From assembly GCA_947487845.1 (NCBI GenBank), contig CANKYC010000051.1, forward strand, positions 1 through 8,295: a stretch of DNA of 8,295 bases, in the 5' to 3' direction. Positions 1 to 7,140 of the stretch are shown here, in pieces. The translations under genes were made by a program, and so were the position numbers. Below the pieces are notes generated by a model. That model saw only the letters and a program-made list of their open reading frames with translations. It did not search any database and had not been told where the DNA came from. Position 1 is the stretch's first letter. The number at the start of each line of letters is the position of its first letter. The stretch comes from Rickettsiales bacterium (GTDB lineage Bacteria; Pseudomonadota; Alphaproteobacteria; Rickettsiales; UBA1997).

Positions 1-888
1 ATCGCGCCGATTGTTTATAAAGACTCAATCGACTTTTCCAAAGCTTGGTTTCAATCGCGTTATGACAAAGGAGATGGCGCTGATTACGTAAATTGTCCGC
101 TTTCCAAAGATCAATATGAAGAATTTGTAAATGATCTTTTAAACGCCGAAAAAACCGATTTCAAAGAATGGGAAAAAAACACGCCCTATTTTGATGGTTG
201 TTTGCCAATTGAAGTTATGGCGGAGCGCGGCGCTGAAACTTTGCGTTTTGGACCGATGAAGCCAGTAGGATTAACCAATCCACATATTGCGCCATCAGAA
301 AATGTGGATGAAAAATTTTTCAAAAATCGTCCGGGAAAGCCGCACGCGGTGATTCAATTGCGCCAAGATAATAAAATTGGCACGCTTTACAACATCGTTG
401 GTTTTCAAACCAAAATGAAATATGGCGATCAGCAAAGAATTTTCAAAAAAATTCCCGGCCTTGAAAATGCAGAATTTGCGCGCTTTGGCGGCATTCACCG
501 TAATACATTTTTAAACTCGCCGAAACTTTTGGATGAATATTTACATTTTAAAAAATCGCCAAATATCATGTTTGCCGGACAAGTTACGGGAGTTGAAGGA
601 TATGTTGAATCAGCAGCAATGGGACTTTTGTCGGGAATATTTTTAAGTGCCGAAATTTTTGGCAAAAATATTTCCAAGCCAACAAATAAAACCGCAATTG
701 GTGCCTTGTTAAATCACATAACAATTGGACATGAAAGCAAAAGTGATTTTCAGCCGATGAATGTTAATTTTGGATTGTTCGAACCATTAACTGAAAAAAC
801 CAAAAAAACTGATCGCAAAACCGCTTATTCAAAGCGCGCATTGCGTGAAATTGAAGAATGGAAACAGAAATTTAAAAGTGATTTTTAA
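1..888 (+). CDS. trmFO: TrmFO, folate/FAD-dependent tRNA (uracil-54-C5)-methyltransferase, 5'-truncated by window edge
   Basis: The frame is open from base 1 to the TAA at 886-888 (295 residues). The product methylates U54 of the tRNA T-loop in the cytoplasm, using methylene-tetrahydrofolate as carbon donor and FADH2 as reductant. Family hallmarks in order are APIVYKDSID at the left edge, SRYDKGDGADYVNCPL, PYFDGCLPIEVMAERG, ETLRFGPMKPVGL, RQDNKIGTLYNIVGFQTK, GLENAEFARFGGIHRNT and FAGQVTGVEGYVESAAMG. The Cys at codon 67 (199-201) sits where the conserved FEGC cysteine of the Bacillus enzyme lies (about residue 226). From that I infer that about 160 N-terminal residues, with the GxGxxG FAD-binding site, lie upstream of the window. 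A TTG at 202 is internal, not a start. No defect is visible in the part present. The next gene follows after 90 bases, with no clear terminator between them. Confidence 0.95.
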   Translation: MAPIVYKDSIDFSKAWFQSRYDKGDGADYVNCPLSKDQYEEFVNDLLNAEKTDFKEWEKNTPYFDGCLPIEVMAERGAETLRFGPMKPVGLTNPHIAPSENVDEKFFKNRPGKPHAVIQLRQDNKIGTLYNIVGFQTKMKYGDQQRIFKKIPGLENAEFARFGGIHRNTFLNSPKLLDEYLHFKKSPNIMFAGQVTGVEGYVESAAMGLLSGIFLSAEIFGKNISKPTNKTAIGALLNHITIGHESKSDFQPMNVNFGLFEPLTEKTKKTDRKTAYSKRALREIEEWKQKFKSDF

Positions 889-978
889 CCAATATATGCC
901 GTAAACTTAATTCAGAGTTTTATTTAGCTACCATCAAAAAATGACAAGTCGGTTTTTTTCCAAATAATCTACAAATTT

Positions 979-1677
979 ATGAAAAAATTTCTTTTATTTT
1001 CGGTATTACTTTTTGTTTCTTCTTGCGTTGGAAGTTGGAATTATGAAGGGCGCGCGGCTTCGGAAAATTGGGGAGATTTGAAAGAAGAATTCAAGTTTTG
1101 TAAAATCGGCTATAACCAATCACCAATTAATGTTACGTCTCAATTTGTCGAAAATGAGTTAAAATTTTCTTACAATAATTCGGATGTAGAAAAGCAGCGC
1201 GTAAATCACGTGATGCAAATAATATATGACAGTAAAAATTTAGTGTTGCGCGGCAAAAAAAAATATTTTTTACGCAAGATTGAATTTCATCATCCAAGCG
1301 AGCATTTAGTAAATGGCGAAGCGTCTTCAATGGAAATGCAAATTTATCATAAAAGCGAAGATGAACAATGGTTGGCTTTGGCGGTTTTTATGGAAATTGG
1401 TAAAGAAAATTTGGAAGTTAATAACATAATAAAATTGCTGCAAAACAAAGAGAAAGAAGGGAAATTGGATTTGTCAAAAATCGTTAAAGAAAAAGATAAA
1501 ATATTTTTTTACGACGGTTCATTCACCACGCCGCCATGCAAAGAAGGCGTGAAATGGTATGTGATGAAAACTCCAATTGCTGTTTCAAAAGAGCAGATGA
1601 ATCAAATTATAAAACTGGGAATTTTCGTCAAATCAAACGCCAGACCGACGCAGGAATTTCATCCGGAGAAATATTAG
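979..1677 (+). CDS. Alpha-carbonic-anhydrase-fold lipoprotein with altered zinc site
   Basis: A 232-residue protein with a lipoprotein signal: MKK, a hydrophobic stretch, then VSSC with the lipid-attachment Cys at 16. Mature protein should be membrane-anchored outside the cytoplasm. Alpha-CA landmarks are Cys41 and Cys187 (the usual bacterial disulfide pair), QSPIN 47-51, His77 (human CAII His64 position), FHHPSEH 103-109 with Glu108 as the gatekeeper Glu106, FTTPP 182-186 with Thr183 as Thr199, and NARPTQ near the C-terminus. The zinc site is abnormal: aligned without gaps to the usual QFHFHxPSEH and MEMHLVH blocks, the His94 position is Glu102 and the His119 position is Gln121. Only His104 (His96) remains, and Gln92 is Lys100. 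It is therefore probably a carbonic-anhydrase-related protein with lost or changed catalysis, though the fold is sound. No Shine-Dalgarno is visible; the start is chosen because it gives a complete signal peptide. Confidence 0.9.
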   Translation: MKKFLLFSVLLFVSSCVGSWNYEGRAASENWGDLKEEFKFCKIGYNQSPINVTSQFVENELKFSYNNSDVEKQRVNHVMQIIYDSKNLVLRGKKKYFLRKIEFHHPSEHLVNGEASSMEMQIYHKSEDEQWLALAVFMEIGKENLEVNNIIKLLQNKEKEGKLDLSKIVKEKDKIFFYDGSFTTPPCKEGVKWYVMKTPIAVSKEQMNQIIKLGIFVKSNARPTQEFHPEKY

Positions 1678-1697
1678 CTAACAATTCCTAATAAAAC

Positions 1698-1870
1698 TTA
1701 TCGAAGTCACCCTTGAGTTTCTCGAAGTTACCCTTGAGTTTCTCGAAGTTACCCCGAGCTTGTCGAAATCACCCCGAGCTTGTCGAAGTTACCCTTGAGT
1801 TTCTCACCGTCACCCTTGAGTTTCTCAAAGTCACCCTTGAGTTTCTCGAAGTCACCCTGAGCTTGTCGAA
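1698..1870 (+). repeat. Tandem array of eight 20-21 bp units
   Basis: After a partial unit (1698-1705), eight units follow at 1706, 1727, 1748, 1768, 1788, 1809, 1830 and 1851. Two variants alternate irregularly: 21-bp units with cccttgagtttctcgaa and 20-bp units with ccccgagcttgtcgaa (the last one has ccctgagcttgtcgaa). There are no spacers. Each unit is one half of the palindrome that closes the array. A short open frame across it is only the repeat translated (recurring VTLEFL), not a gene. I recall the core TTCGACAAGCTCAGGGTGA as a dispersed repeat in many bacterial genomes. Confidence 0.9.
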
Positions 1871-1924
1871 GGGTGATTTAGGGTCTCGGGCTTGAATCAC
1901 CCTTCGACAAGCTCAGGGTGACTT
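1849..1924. repeat. Perfect 30-nt inverted repeat (REP-like hairpin)
   Basis: Arms at 1849-1878 and 1895-1924 are exact reverse complements, separated by 16 bases. The left arm contains the last unit of the tandem array plus gggtgatt. Each arm is also an imperfect palindrome (cacccttcg...agggtg), so alternative small hairpins are possible. As RNA this would be a very stable stem. It has no T-run after it, so it is not a standard Rho-independent terminator, though it could protect the 3' end of the carbonic-anhydrase-like mRNA or slow polymerase. Confidence 0.9.
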
Positions 1925-1933
1925 TGATGTTTG

Positions 1934-2040
1934 ATCTAAAAACTAAAATCTAAAAACCAAAATCTAAAATCTAAAATCTAAAATCTAAAAACTAAAATCT
2001 AAAATCTAAAAACCAAAATCTAAAATCTAAAACTAAAAAC
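1934..2040 (+). repeat. Heptanucleotide tandem repeat (atctaaa), about 15 copies, in the uvrD leader
   Basis: Fourteen exact-length heptamers run from 1934 to 2031, followed by a fifteenth copy with one base missing. Most are atctaaa; copies 2 and 9 are aactaaa and copies 4 and 12 are aaccaaa, so the variants recur in similar order. The tract ends ten bases before the uvrD start codon and holds no Shine-Dalgarno site or clear promoter. It must form part of the promoter region or leader of uvrD. Such tracts can change length by slippage. Confidence 0.9.
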
Positions 2041-2050
2041 AATCGAATAA

Positions 2051-4228
2051 ATGTCCTTTCAAAACTTAAATTCTCCACAACTTGAAGCCGTTCAACACAC
2101 CGATGGTCCGGTTTTAGTGCTTGCGGGCGCTGGAACTGGCAAAACTAAAGTTTTGACTTCACGCGTAATAAATATTGTAAATTCATATTTAGCATCACCT
2201 TTACAAATCCTTTGCGTAACCTTTACCAACAAGGCTGCGGCGGAAATGAAAAAGCGTATTGGCGAAACAATTGGCGATCAGGTTCATAATTTATGGGTCG
2301 GAACTTTTCACTCAGTTGCGGCTAAAATTTTACGTCGCCATCCTGAAGTTGTAGGCTTGCGCAGTGATTTTACAATTATCGATGATGATGATCAAACTCG
2401 TTTGCTTAAACAAATTCTCGGCGATTTTAATATCGACACCAAGCAATTTGCGCCCAAAGCCTATTTAAACAAAATCTCGCGCTTGAAAGATAAAGTTGTA
2501 TCGCCATCAGCCCTTGAATCTGTAGGTTTTGAAGTTTCACTGCCGAAATTAAAAGAAGTTTATACAATTTACCAAGCGCGCCTTAAAGCCATGAACGCGG
2601 CTGATTTTGGCGATTTATTAACATTAAATCTCGAGCTTTTTAATTCTGCGCCAGAAGTTCTGGCTTATTATCAAGACAAGTTTCGTTATATTTTGGTTGA
2701 TGAATATCAAGATACCAACAACGCCCAATATCAATGGCTTTTGAAATTGGCGGCGGTTCATAAAAATATTTGCTGCGTTGGCGACGACGATCAATCAATT
2801 TACAGCTGGCGCGGCGCGAACATTGCCAATATTTTGCGTTTTGAAAAAGATTTTATCGACGCCAAAGTAATTCGCCTCGAACAAAATTATCGCTCAACTT
2901 CACGCATTTTAAAAGCGGCAGATTCTGTAATTTCCAACAATAAAGAACGCCACGGTAAAACATTGTGGACAGATGCTGGCGCTGGTGAAAAAGTTAAAGT
3001 TTTATCATTCTTAGACGACAGATCAGAATCGAGCACAATTGCCGCAATGATAAAAAATTTCATCGCGATGCAAAAATTCAAGCCATCAGAAATAGCGATT
3101 TTAGTGCGCGCAGGCTATCAAACTCGCTCTTTTGAAGAAGCTTTTATCCACAGTTCTTTGCCTTACAAAGTTATTGGCGGCATGAAATTTTACGAACGTT
3201 TGGAAATTCGTGACGCGATTGCTTATTTAAGAATTTGCGCCAATCCCGACGATGATTTGGCTTTAAGCAGAATTATTAATGTGCCCAAAAGAGGAGCTGG
3301 CGACGCAGCAATTTCGGCGCTTTACGAGAAATCGAAACAAGAAGGAAGTTCGTTTTTTGCGGCGGTGAAAAAATCAATTGATGAAAATTCGCTAAAAGGA
3401 AAAGCGCGCGATTCGTTGAAAATTTTGATTGACCAAATCATAAAAATTAATGGTCGAATTGGCGGCGAAAATCTTTCTGAATTAGCTAAATCAATTCTCA
3501 CCGAAAGCGGCTATATCGCGATGTGGAAAGCGGAAAACACTTTAGAATCGCAAGGTCGTTTGGAAAATATTGAAGAATTTATCAGCAGCCTTGCTGATTT
3601 TTCGAGCATGGTTGAGTTTTTGGAATATGTTTCATTGATCGAAGCGCGCGAAGATAAAAGCTTGATTGAAGCCGTAACTGTGATGACGGTTCATGCGGCT
3701 AAAGGTTTGGAATTTGATTTGGTTTTCGTTCCGGGTTTGGAAGATGGTTTATTTCCAAGTGGCAAATCAATTGATGAAAGAAATGGTTTAGAAGAAGAGC
3801 GGCGCTTGATGTATGTTGCGATTACGCGCGCTAAAAAACAGTTGGTTTTATCTTCGGCAAAAACGCGTTATGTTTTTGGTGATTACCAAATGCAAATGCC
3901 ATCGCGCTTTTTGAAAGAATTGCCGCAATTGGAAATTGAGTTTGAAGAAGTTTCTTACGGTTCAAATTATCTTTATAATAAAAGAAGTGAAACCGCGTCT
4001 CCAACCAGATTTATCGCGCCTAATCAACAAAAATATGCAGCGCCGGTGGCGAAAATTTCAACCACTTATTCCAAAGCAAAAATTGATGATGGAATGTCGG
4101 GAAAAAGAGTTTTTCACCAGAAATTTGGTTATGGAAAAGTGACGAATGTGGACGGCAATAAATTAGAAATTGCCTTTGAAAAAAGCGGAACAAAAACTGT
4201 GATTAAGGATTTTGTTTCCTTGGCTTAA
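2051..4228 (+). CDS. uvrD: UvrD/PcrA-type superfamily 1A DNA helicase
   Basis: A complete 725-residue 3'-to-5' DNA helicase of the Rep/UvrD/PcrA family, which acts in nucleotide excision and mismatch repair and removes RecA or stalled RNA polymerase from DNA. The motifs are all present: Q-motif Gln10, Walker A GAGTGKT 26-32, Ia VTFTNKAAAEM 56-66, Ib VGTFHSVAAKIL, II VDEYQDT 216-222, III GDDDQSIYSWRG 244-255, IV QNYRST 278-283, V VMTVHAAKGLEFD 544-556 and VI RRLMYVAITRAKK 584-596. A linker (about 630-680) leads to a C-terminal Tudor-like block, VFHQKFGYGKVTNV 687-700, typical of PcrA/UvrD and known to bind RNA polymerase in that family. The length is normal and nothing is missing. The start at 2051 matches the usual N-terminus (LNSPQLEAV); no Shine-Dalgarno precedes it. 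The gene stands alone between repeat blocks. Confidence 0.96.
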   Translation: MSFQNLNSPQLEAVQHTDGPVLVLAGAGTGKTKVLTSRVINIVNSYLASPLQILCVTFTNKAAAEMKKRIGETIGDQVHNLWVGTFHSVAAKILRRHPEVVGLRSDFTIIDDDDQTRLLKQILGDFNIDTKQFAPKAYLNKISRLKDKVVSPSALESVGFEVSLPKLKEVYTIYQARLKAMNAADFGDLLTLNLELFNSAPEVLAYYQDKFRYILVDEYQDTNNAQYQWLLKLAAVHKNICCVGDDDQSIYSWRGANIANILRFEKDFIDAKVIRLEQNYRSTSRILKAADSVISNNKERHGKTLWTDAGAGEKVKVLSFLDDRSESSTIAAMIKNFIAMQKFKPSEIAILVRAGYQTRSFEEAFIHSSLPYKVIGGMKFYERLEIRDAIAYLRICANPDDDLALSRIINVPKRGAGDAAISALYEKSKQEGSSFFAAVKKSIDENSLKGKARDSLKILIDQIIKINGRIGGENLSELAKSILTESGYIAMWKAENTLESQGRLENIEEFISSLADFSSMVEFLEYVSLIEAREDKSLIEAVTVMTVHAAKGLEFDLVFVPGLEDGLFPSGKSIDERNGLEEERRLMYVAITRAKKQLVLSSAKTRYVFGDYQMQMPSRFLKELPQLEIEFEEVSYGSNYLYNKRSETASPTRFIAPNQQKYAAPVAKISTTYSKAKIDDGMSGKRVFHQKFGYGKVTNVDGNKLEIAFEKSGTKTVIKDFVSLA

Positions 4229-4245
4229 ATTGACAATCTCGATGC

Positions 4246-4274
4246 CATATCAAAGTCCTTTGGACTTCGATATG
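4246..4274. repeat. 13-bp hairpin just after uvrD
   Basis: Arms 4246-4258 (catatcaaagtcc) and 4262-4274 pair at 12 of 13 positions around a 3-base ttt loop, 17 bases after the uvrD stop. No T-run follows, so it is not a classic terminator; it may be an mRNA 3'-end stabiliser or a remnant palindrome. Farther out, an 8-bp inverted repeat (4278-4285 and 4320-4327) follows. Confidence 0.6.
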
Positions 4275-4332
4275 TGCCAAAGTTACTTCAAACTCAAACA
4301 GTTTGTTTTGCTATTTTACTAACTTTGAAAGG

Positions 4333-4364
4333 TGGGATTTTTTAAAAAAATCTCATTTTATTTT
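4333..4364 (+). terminator. Possible weak Rho-independent terminator of uvrD
   Basis: The segment tgggatttttt / aaaaaatctca is self-complementary around position 4344, with one G-T wobble. In RNA the outer eight pairs or so could close a small loop. The U-rich ttttatttt follows directly. The stem is AT-rich and weak, so this is tentative. Confidence 0.3.
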
Positions 4365-4368
4365 AGCA

Positions 4369-4502
4369 TCGCAAAACCCCCCAACCCCCCTTAACAGGGG
4401 GGCTTTAGATCGAACTCGGATTAAAGCCCCCCTGTTAAAAGGGGCTTTAGATCGAACTCGGATTAAAGCCCCCCTGTTAAGGGGGGTTGGGGGGTTTTGC
4501 GA
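4369..4502. repeat. Composite palindromic element with 39-nt arms and G/C homopolymer runs
   Basis: Arms 4369-4407 and 4464-4502 are perfect reverse complements. Each contains two six-base C or G runs separated by aa/tt, and one six-base run of the opposite kind. Between and within the arms lies a 40-bp direct repeat (see separate entry). The whole 134-bp element can fold as one long stem or as smaller nested hairpins (ggggcttta / taaagcccc). It sits 28 bases before the hsdR start, so it must be in or next to the hsdR promoter or leader. It carries no transposase. A 74-codon frame across it merely translates the repeat (PLLKG, PLLRGVGG). It resembles MITE/REP-like dispersed elements, but copy number cannot be judged here. 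Confidence 0.88.
4399..4480 (+). repeat. Two exact 40-bp direct repeats, 42-bp period
   Basis: Copies at 4399-4438 and 4441-4480 are identical, separated by aa. Each unit is itself a hairpin: ggggcttta pairs with taaagcccc around a gatcgaactcggat loop region. This suggests that the internal unit of the palindromic element was duplicated. Confidence 0.9.
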
Positions 4503-4530
4503 ATTCCAATTCTTATGCCAATTTTAATAA

Positions 4531-7122
4531 ATGACGGAACAAATAATCGAACTAGATCTGATAAACAAACTTTCGGAACTCAAATATGTTTATCGCGATG
4601 ATATTAGAGACAAAGCCTCTCTCGAACTTAATTTTAGAGCAAAATTTGAAGAACTAAATCGCGTTAAACTTACCGATGGCGAGTTTTCGCGTGTGCTTGA
4701 TAAAATCATCACGCCCGATGTTTTTTTGGCGGCAAAAACTTTGCGCGAAGTTAATGGTTTTGATCGCGATGACGGAACTCCTCTAAATTACACTTTAGTA
4801 AATACCAAAGATTGGTGCAAAAACACTTTTGAAGTTATTAACCAACTGCGAATCAACACCGATAATAGCCACCACCGTTACGATGTGATTTTGCTAATTA
4901 ATGGCGTGCCTTGCGTTCAAATTGAATTGAAAACCCTAACAATCACGCCGCGCCGCGCCATGCAGCAAATTGTAGATTACAAGAATGATTTGGGAAATGG
5001 ATATGGCAGAACTTTAATGTGCTTCATTCAATTATTCATCGTCAGCAACCGCAACAACACTTACTATTTTGCCAATAATAATAAACGTCATTTTAGCTTT
5101 GACGCCGATGAAAAATTCTTGCCCATTTATCAATTTGCCGACGAAAAAAATAAGAAAATTACTCACTTAGATAGCTTTGCTGAAAAGTTTTTGGCCAAAT
5201 GCACTTTGGGTCAAATGATTAGTCGCTACATGGTTTTGGTCGCCTTAGAACAAAAACTTTTGATGATGCGCCCTTATCAAATTTACGCCGTTAAAGCGAT
5301 TGTCGATTGCATTCATCAAGGCACGGGAAACGGCTATATTTGGCATACAACTGGCAGCGGAAAAACTCTTACCTCATTTAAAGCTGCAACTTTGCTAAAA
5401 GATAATTCCAACATTGAAAAATGTTTGTTTGTGGTTGATCGCAAAGACTTAGACCGTCAAACCCGCGAAGAATTTAATCGCTTTCAAGAAGGTTGCGTTG
5501 AAGCAAATACAAACACTGAAAACTTAGTTCAGCGCCTGCTTTCTGATGATTATGCCGACAAAGTAATTGTTACCACAATTCAAAAACTTGGGCTGGCGCT
5601 AAATGAAAACAGCAAAAGAAACAAAGCAAAACTAAAATACGGCAAAGAAACCTACGCAAAGCGTCTCGAGCCTTTAAGTAATAAGAGAATGGCAATCATT
5701 TTTGACGAATGTCATCGCTCGCAATTTGGCGATAATCACGAAGCAATTAAAGAATTTTTTCCTAATTCGCAGCTTTTTGGTTTTACGGGAACGCCAATTT
5801 TTCCCGAAAACTCAACCGTCAAAAGAGCTAAAGGAGATGAAGGTTATCTAGTTACAACAGAAGATATTTTTCAAAAACAGCTCCACGCCTACACAATCAC
5901 CAACGCAATTGAAGACCAGAATGTTTTAAAATTTCACATCGATTATTACGAAACCCAAGGCGCAAACGCTCCTGCGGCGGGAGAACCTTTGGCGAAAAAA
6001 GCAATTATCGAAGCAATTCTTGAAAAGCATGATAGCGCAACCAATCAGCGCAAGTTTAACGCAATTTTGGCAACCGCTTCAATCAATGATGCAATTGAAT
6101 ATTTCCGACTTTTCAAAACCATTCAAGCCGAAAAATTTTCTGAAAACCCAGATTTTCAGCCGCTAAATATTGCCTGCGTTTTTTCTCCGCCAGCTTTTGA
6201 AAATAAAGATGCAAATGATGAAGCAATCGGAATGTTTTCGGGCGTTGAAGGTGAAAAATCTGGCGAAATTTGGTTGGTAGAAAAAGCGCCAGTTGTAATT
6301 GAGAAGCTAAATTTGGCAGTCAAAAAACTTGATGATTTTATGAAATCGCAAGGTCTTGAAAACAAACCAGAAGAAGTTCCCAACTTAAAAGGCGACGCCG
6401 CGCGCGCTTCTTTCATCAATCATTTCAAAGAAGTTCAGTGCCTAAAAACTGGGCTCGATCAATATACAGATTTAAGCCTTGAACAAAAACAAATCATTGA
6501 AGCAACAATTCCCAAAGAACAACTTCAAGGTTTCAAGGGCGTTTATATTGAACTGGCGCAACAATTTAGAAAAAAACAAGAAAGCAAAAACGCTGTTATA
6601 GAAGTTGCGCAGCTTGATTTTGAATTCGTGCTATTCGCTTCCGCAATAGTTGATTACGATTACATCATGCAATTAATCGCCAAATATTCGGCGCAAAAAC
6701 CCAGCAAAAGAAGCATGAGCCGCGAGCAATTGATTGGCCTTATTTTGTCAGATGCCAAATTTATGGATGAGCGCGAAGAAATAACCTCCTACATTTACAC
6801 CCTAAAACAAGGCGAAGGCTTAAGCGAAAAAGAAATTCGCGATGGTTACGCCAAATTTAAAGCCGAAAATAACGCCAAAGAATTAGCCAAAATTGCCGAA
6901 AAACACGGACTTAACGCGCAAAATCTTCAAGCCTTTGTCGATTTTATTCTTCGCCGCATGATCTTTGACGGCGATCAATTAAGCGATTTATTAGCGCCAT
7001 TAAATCTTGGCTGGAAAGCGCGCACGCAAAAAGAATTAGATTTAGTAAAAGACTTATCGCCATTGCTTCACAAACTAAGCGTTGGTCGCGAAATATCAGG
7101 TTTAAGAGCTTATGAAAAATAA
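4531..7122 (+). CDS. hsdR: Type I restriction enzyme R subunit (HsdR), internally deleted
   Basis: An 863-residue HsdR of the EcoR124I-like (type IC) kind, the motor and nuclease subunit of type I restriction enzymes. The N-terminal HSDR_N nuclease shows Asp118, then IELK 131-134 (Glu132, Lys134), and QxxxY at 146-150. The first helicase domain has Walker A TTGSGKT 273-279, VVDRKDLDRQ 301-310, DECH 392-395 and FTGTPI 418-423. The second starts normally (AILATASINDA 511-521, VFSPPA 550-555) but then passes directly to NDEAIGMFSG 562-571 and EIWLV, which in family members follow motif VI. No TGFDSK (V) or QAFSRTNR (VI) block exists anywhere. Roughly 130-150 residues are missing, matching the shortfall from about 1000. 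The C-terminal part through SGLRAYEK is typical. Translocation is probably lost while the fold of the other domains may remain. No hsdM or hsdS lies in the window. No Shine-Dalgarno precedes the start. Confidence 0.93.
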   Translation: MTEQIIELDLINKLSELKYVYRDDIRDKASLELNFRAKFEELNRVKLTDGEFSRVLDKIITPDVFLAAKTLREVNGFDRDDGTPLNYTLVNTKDWCKNTFEVINQLRINTDNSHHRYDVILLINGVPCVQIELKTLTITPRRAMQQIVDYKNDLGNGYGRTLMCFIQLFIVSNRNNTYYFANNNKRHFSFDADEKFLPIYQFADEKNKKITHLDSFAEKFLAKCTLGQMISRYMVLVALEQKLLMMRPYQIYAVKAIVDCIHQGTGNGYIWHTTGSGKTLTSFKAATLLKDNSNIEKCLFVVDRKDLDRQTREEFNRFQEGCVEANTNTENLVQRLLSDDYADKVIVTTIQKLGLALNENSKRNKAKLKYGKETYAKRLEPLSNKRMAIIFDECHRSQFGDNHEAIKEFFPNSQLFGFTGTPIFPENSTVKRAKGDEGYLVTTEDIFQKQLHAYTITNAIEDQNVLKFHIDYYETQGANAPAAGEPLAKKAIIEAILEKHDSATNQRKFNAILATASINDAIEYFRLFKTIQAEKFSENPDFQPLNIACVFSPPAFENKDANDEAIGMFSGVEGEKSGEIWLVEKAPVVIEKLNLAVKKLDDFMKSQGLENKPEEVPNLKGDAARASFINHFKEVQCLKTGLDQYTDLSLEQKQIIEATIPKEQLQGFKGVYIELAQQFRKKQESKNAVIEVAQLDFEFVLFASAIVDYDYIMQLIAKYSAQKPSKRSMSREQLIGLILSDAKFMDEREEITSYIYTLKQGEGLSEKEIRDGYAKFKAENNAKELAKIAEKHGLNAQNLQAFVDFILRRMIFDGDQLSDLLAPLNLGWKARTQKELDLVKDLSPLLHKLSVGREISGLRAYEK

Positions 7123-7140
7123 TTTAAAAACAGGCAGAAA

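Noticed and set aside
202..888. Complete 228-codon gene starting at TTG 202
   Set aside because: TrmFO homology continues without break to base 1, so the gene is cut by the window edge.
943..960. A-run / gacaagtc / T-run after trmFO as a terminator
   Set aside because: The core would be three pairs around a 2-base loop and the A/T runs pair out of register, too weak to call.
1706..1870. CRISPR-like array
   Set aside because: The units abut with no unique spacers and no cas genes are present.
1713..1895. 60-codon open frame across the 20-21 bp repeats
   Set aside because: It is the repeat array read as protein (recurring VTLEFL), with no ribosome site and no family likeness.
4230..4258. TTGACA box after uvrD as a -35 promoter element
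   Set aside because: No TATAAT-like hexamer lies 16-18 bases downstream.
4303..4527. 74-codon open frame upstream of hsdR
   Set aside because: It starts at a TTG and consists mostly of the translated palindromic element, with a duplicated GALDRTRIKAPLL block.
6156..6419. 87-codon minus-strand frame inside hsdR
   Set aside because: It is antisense to well-conserved HsdR coding sequence and has no recognisable features.
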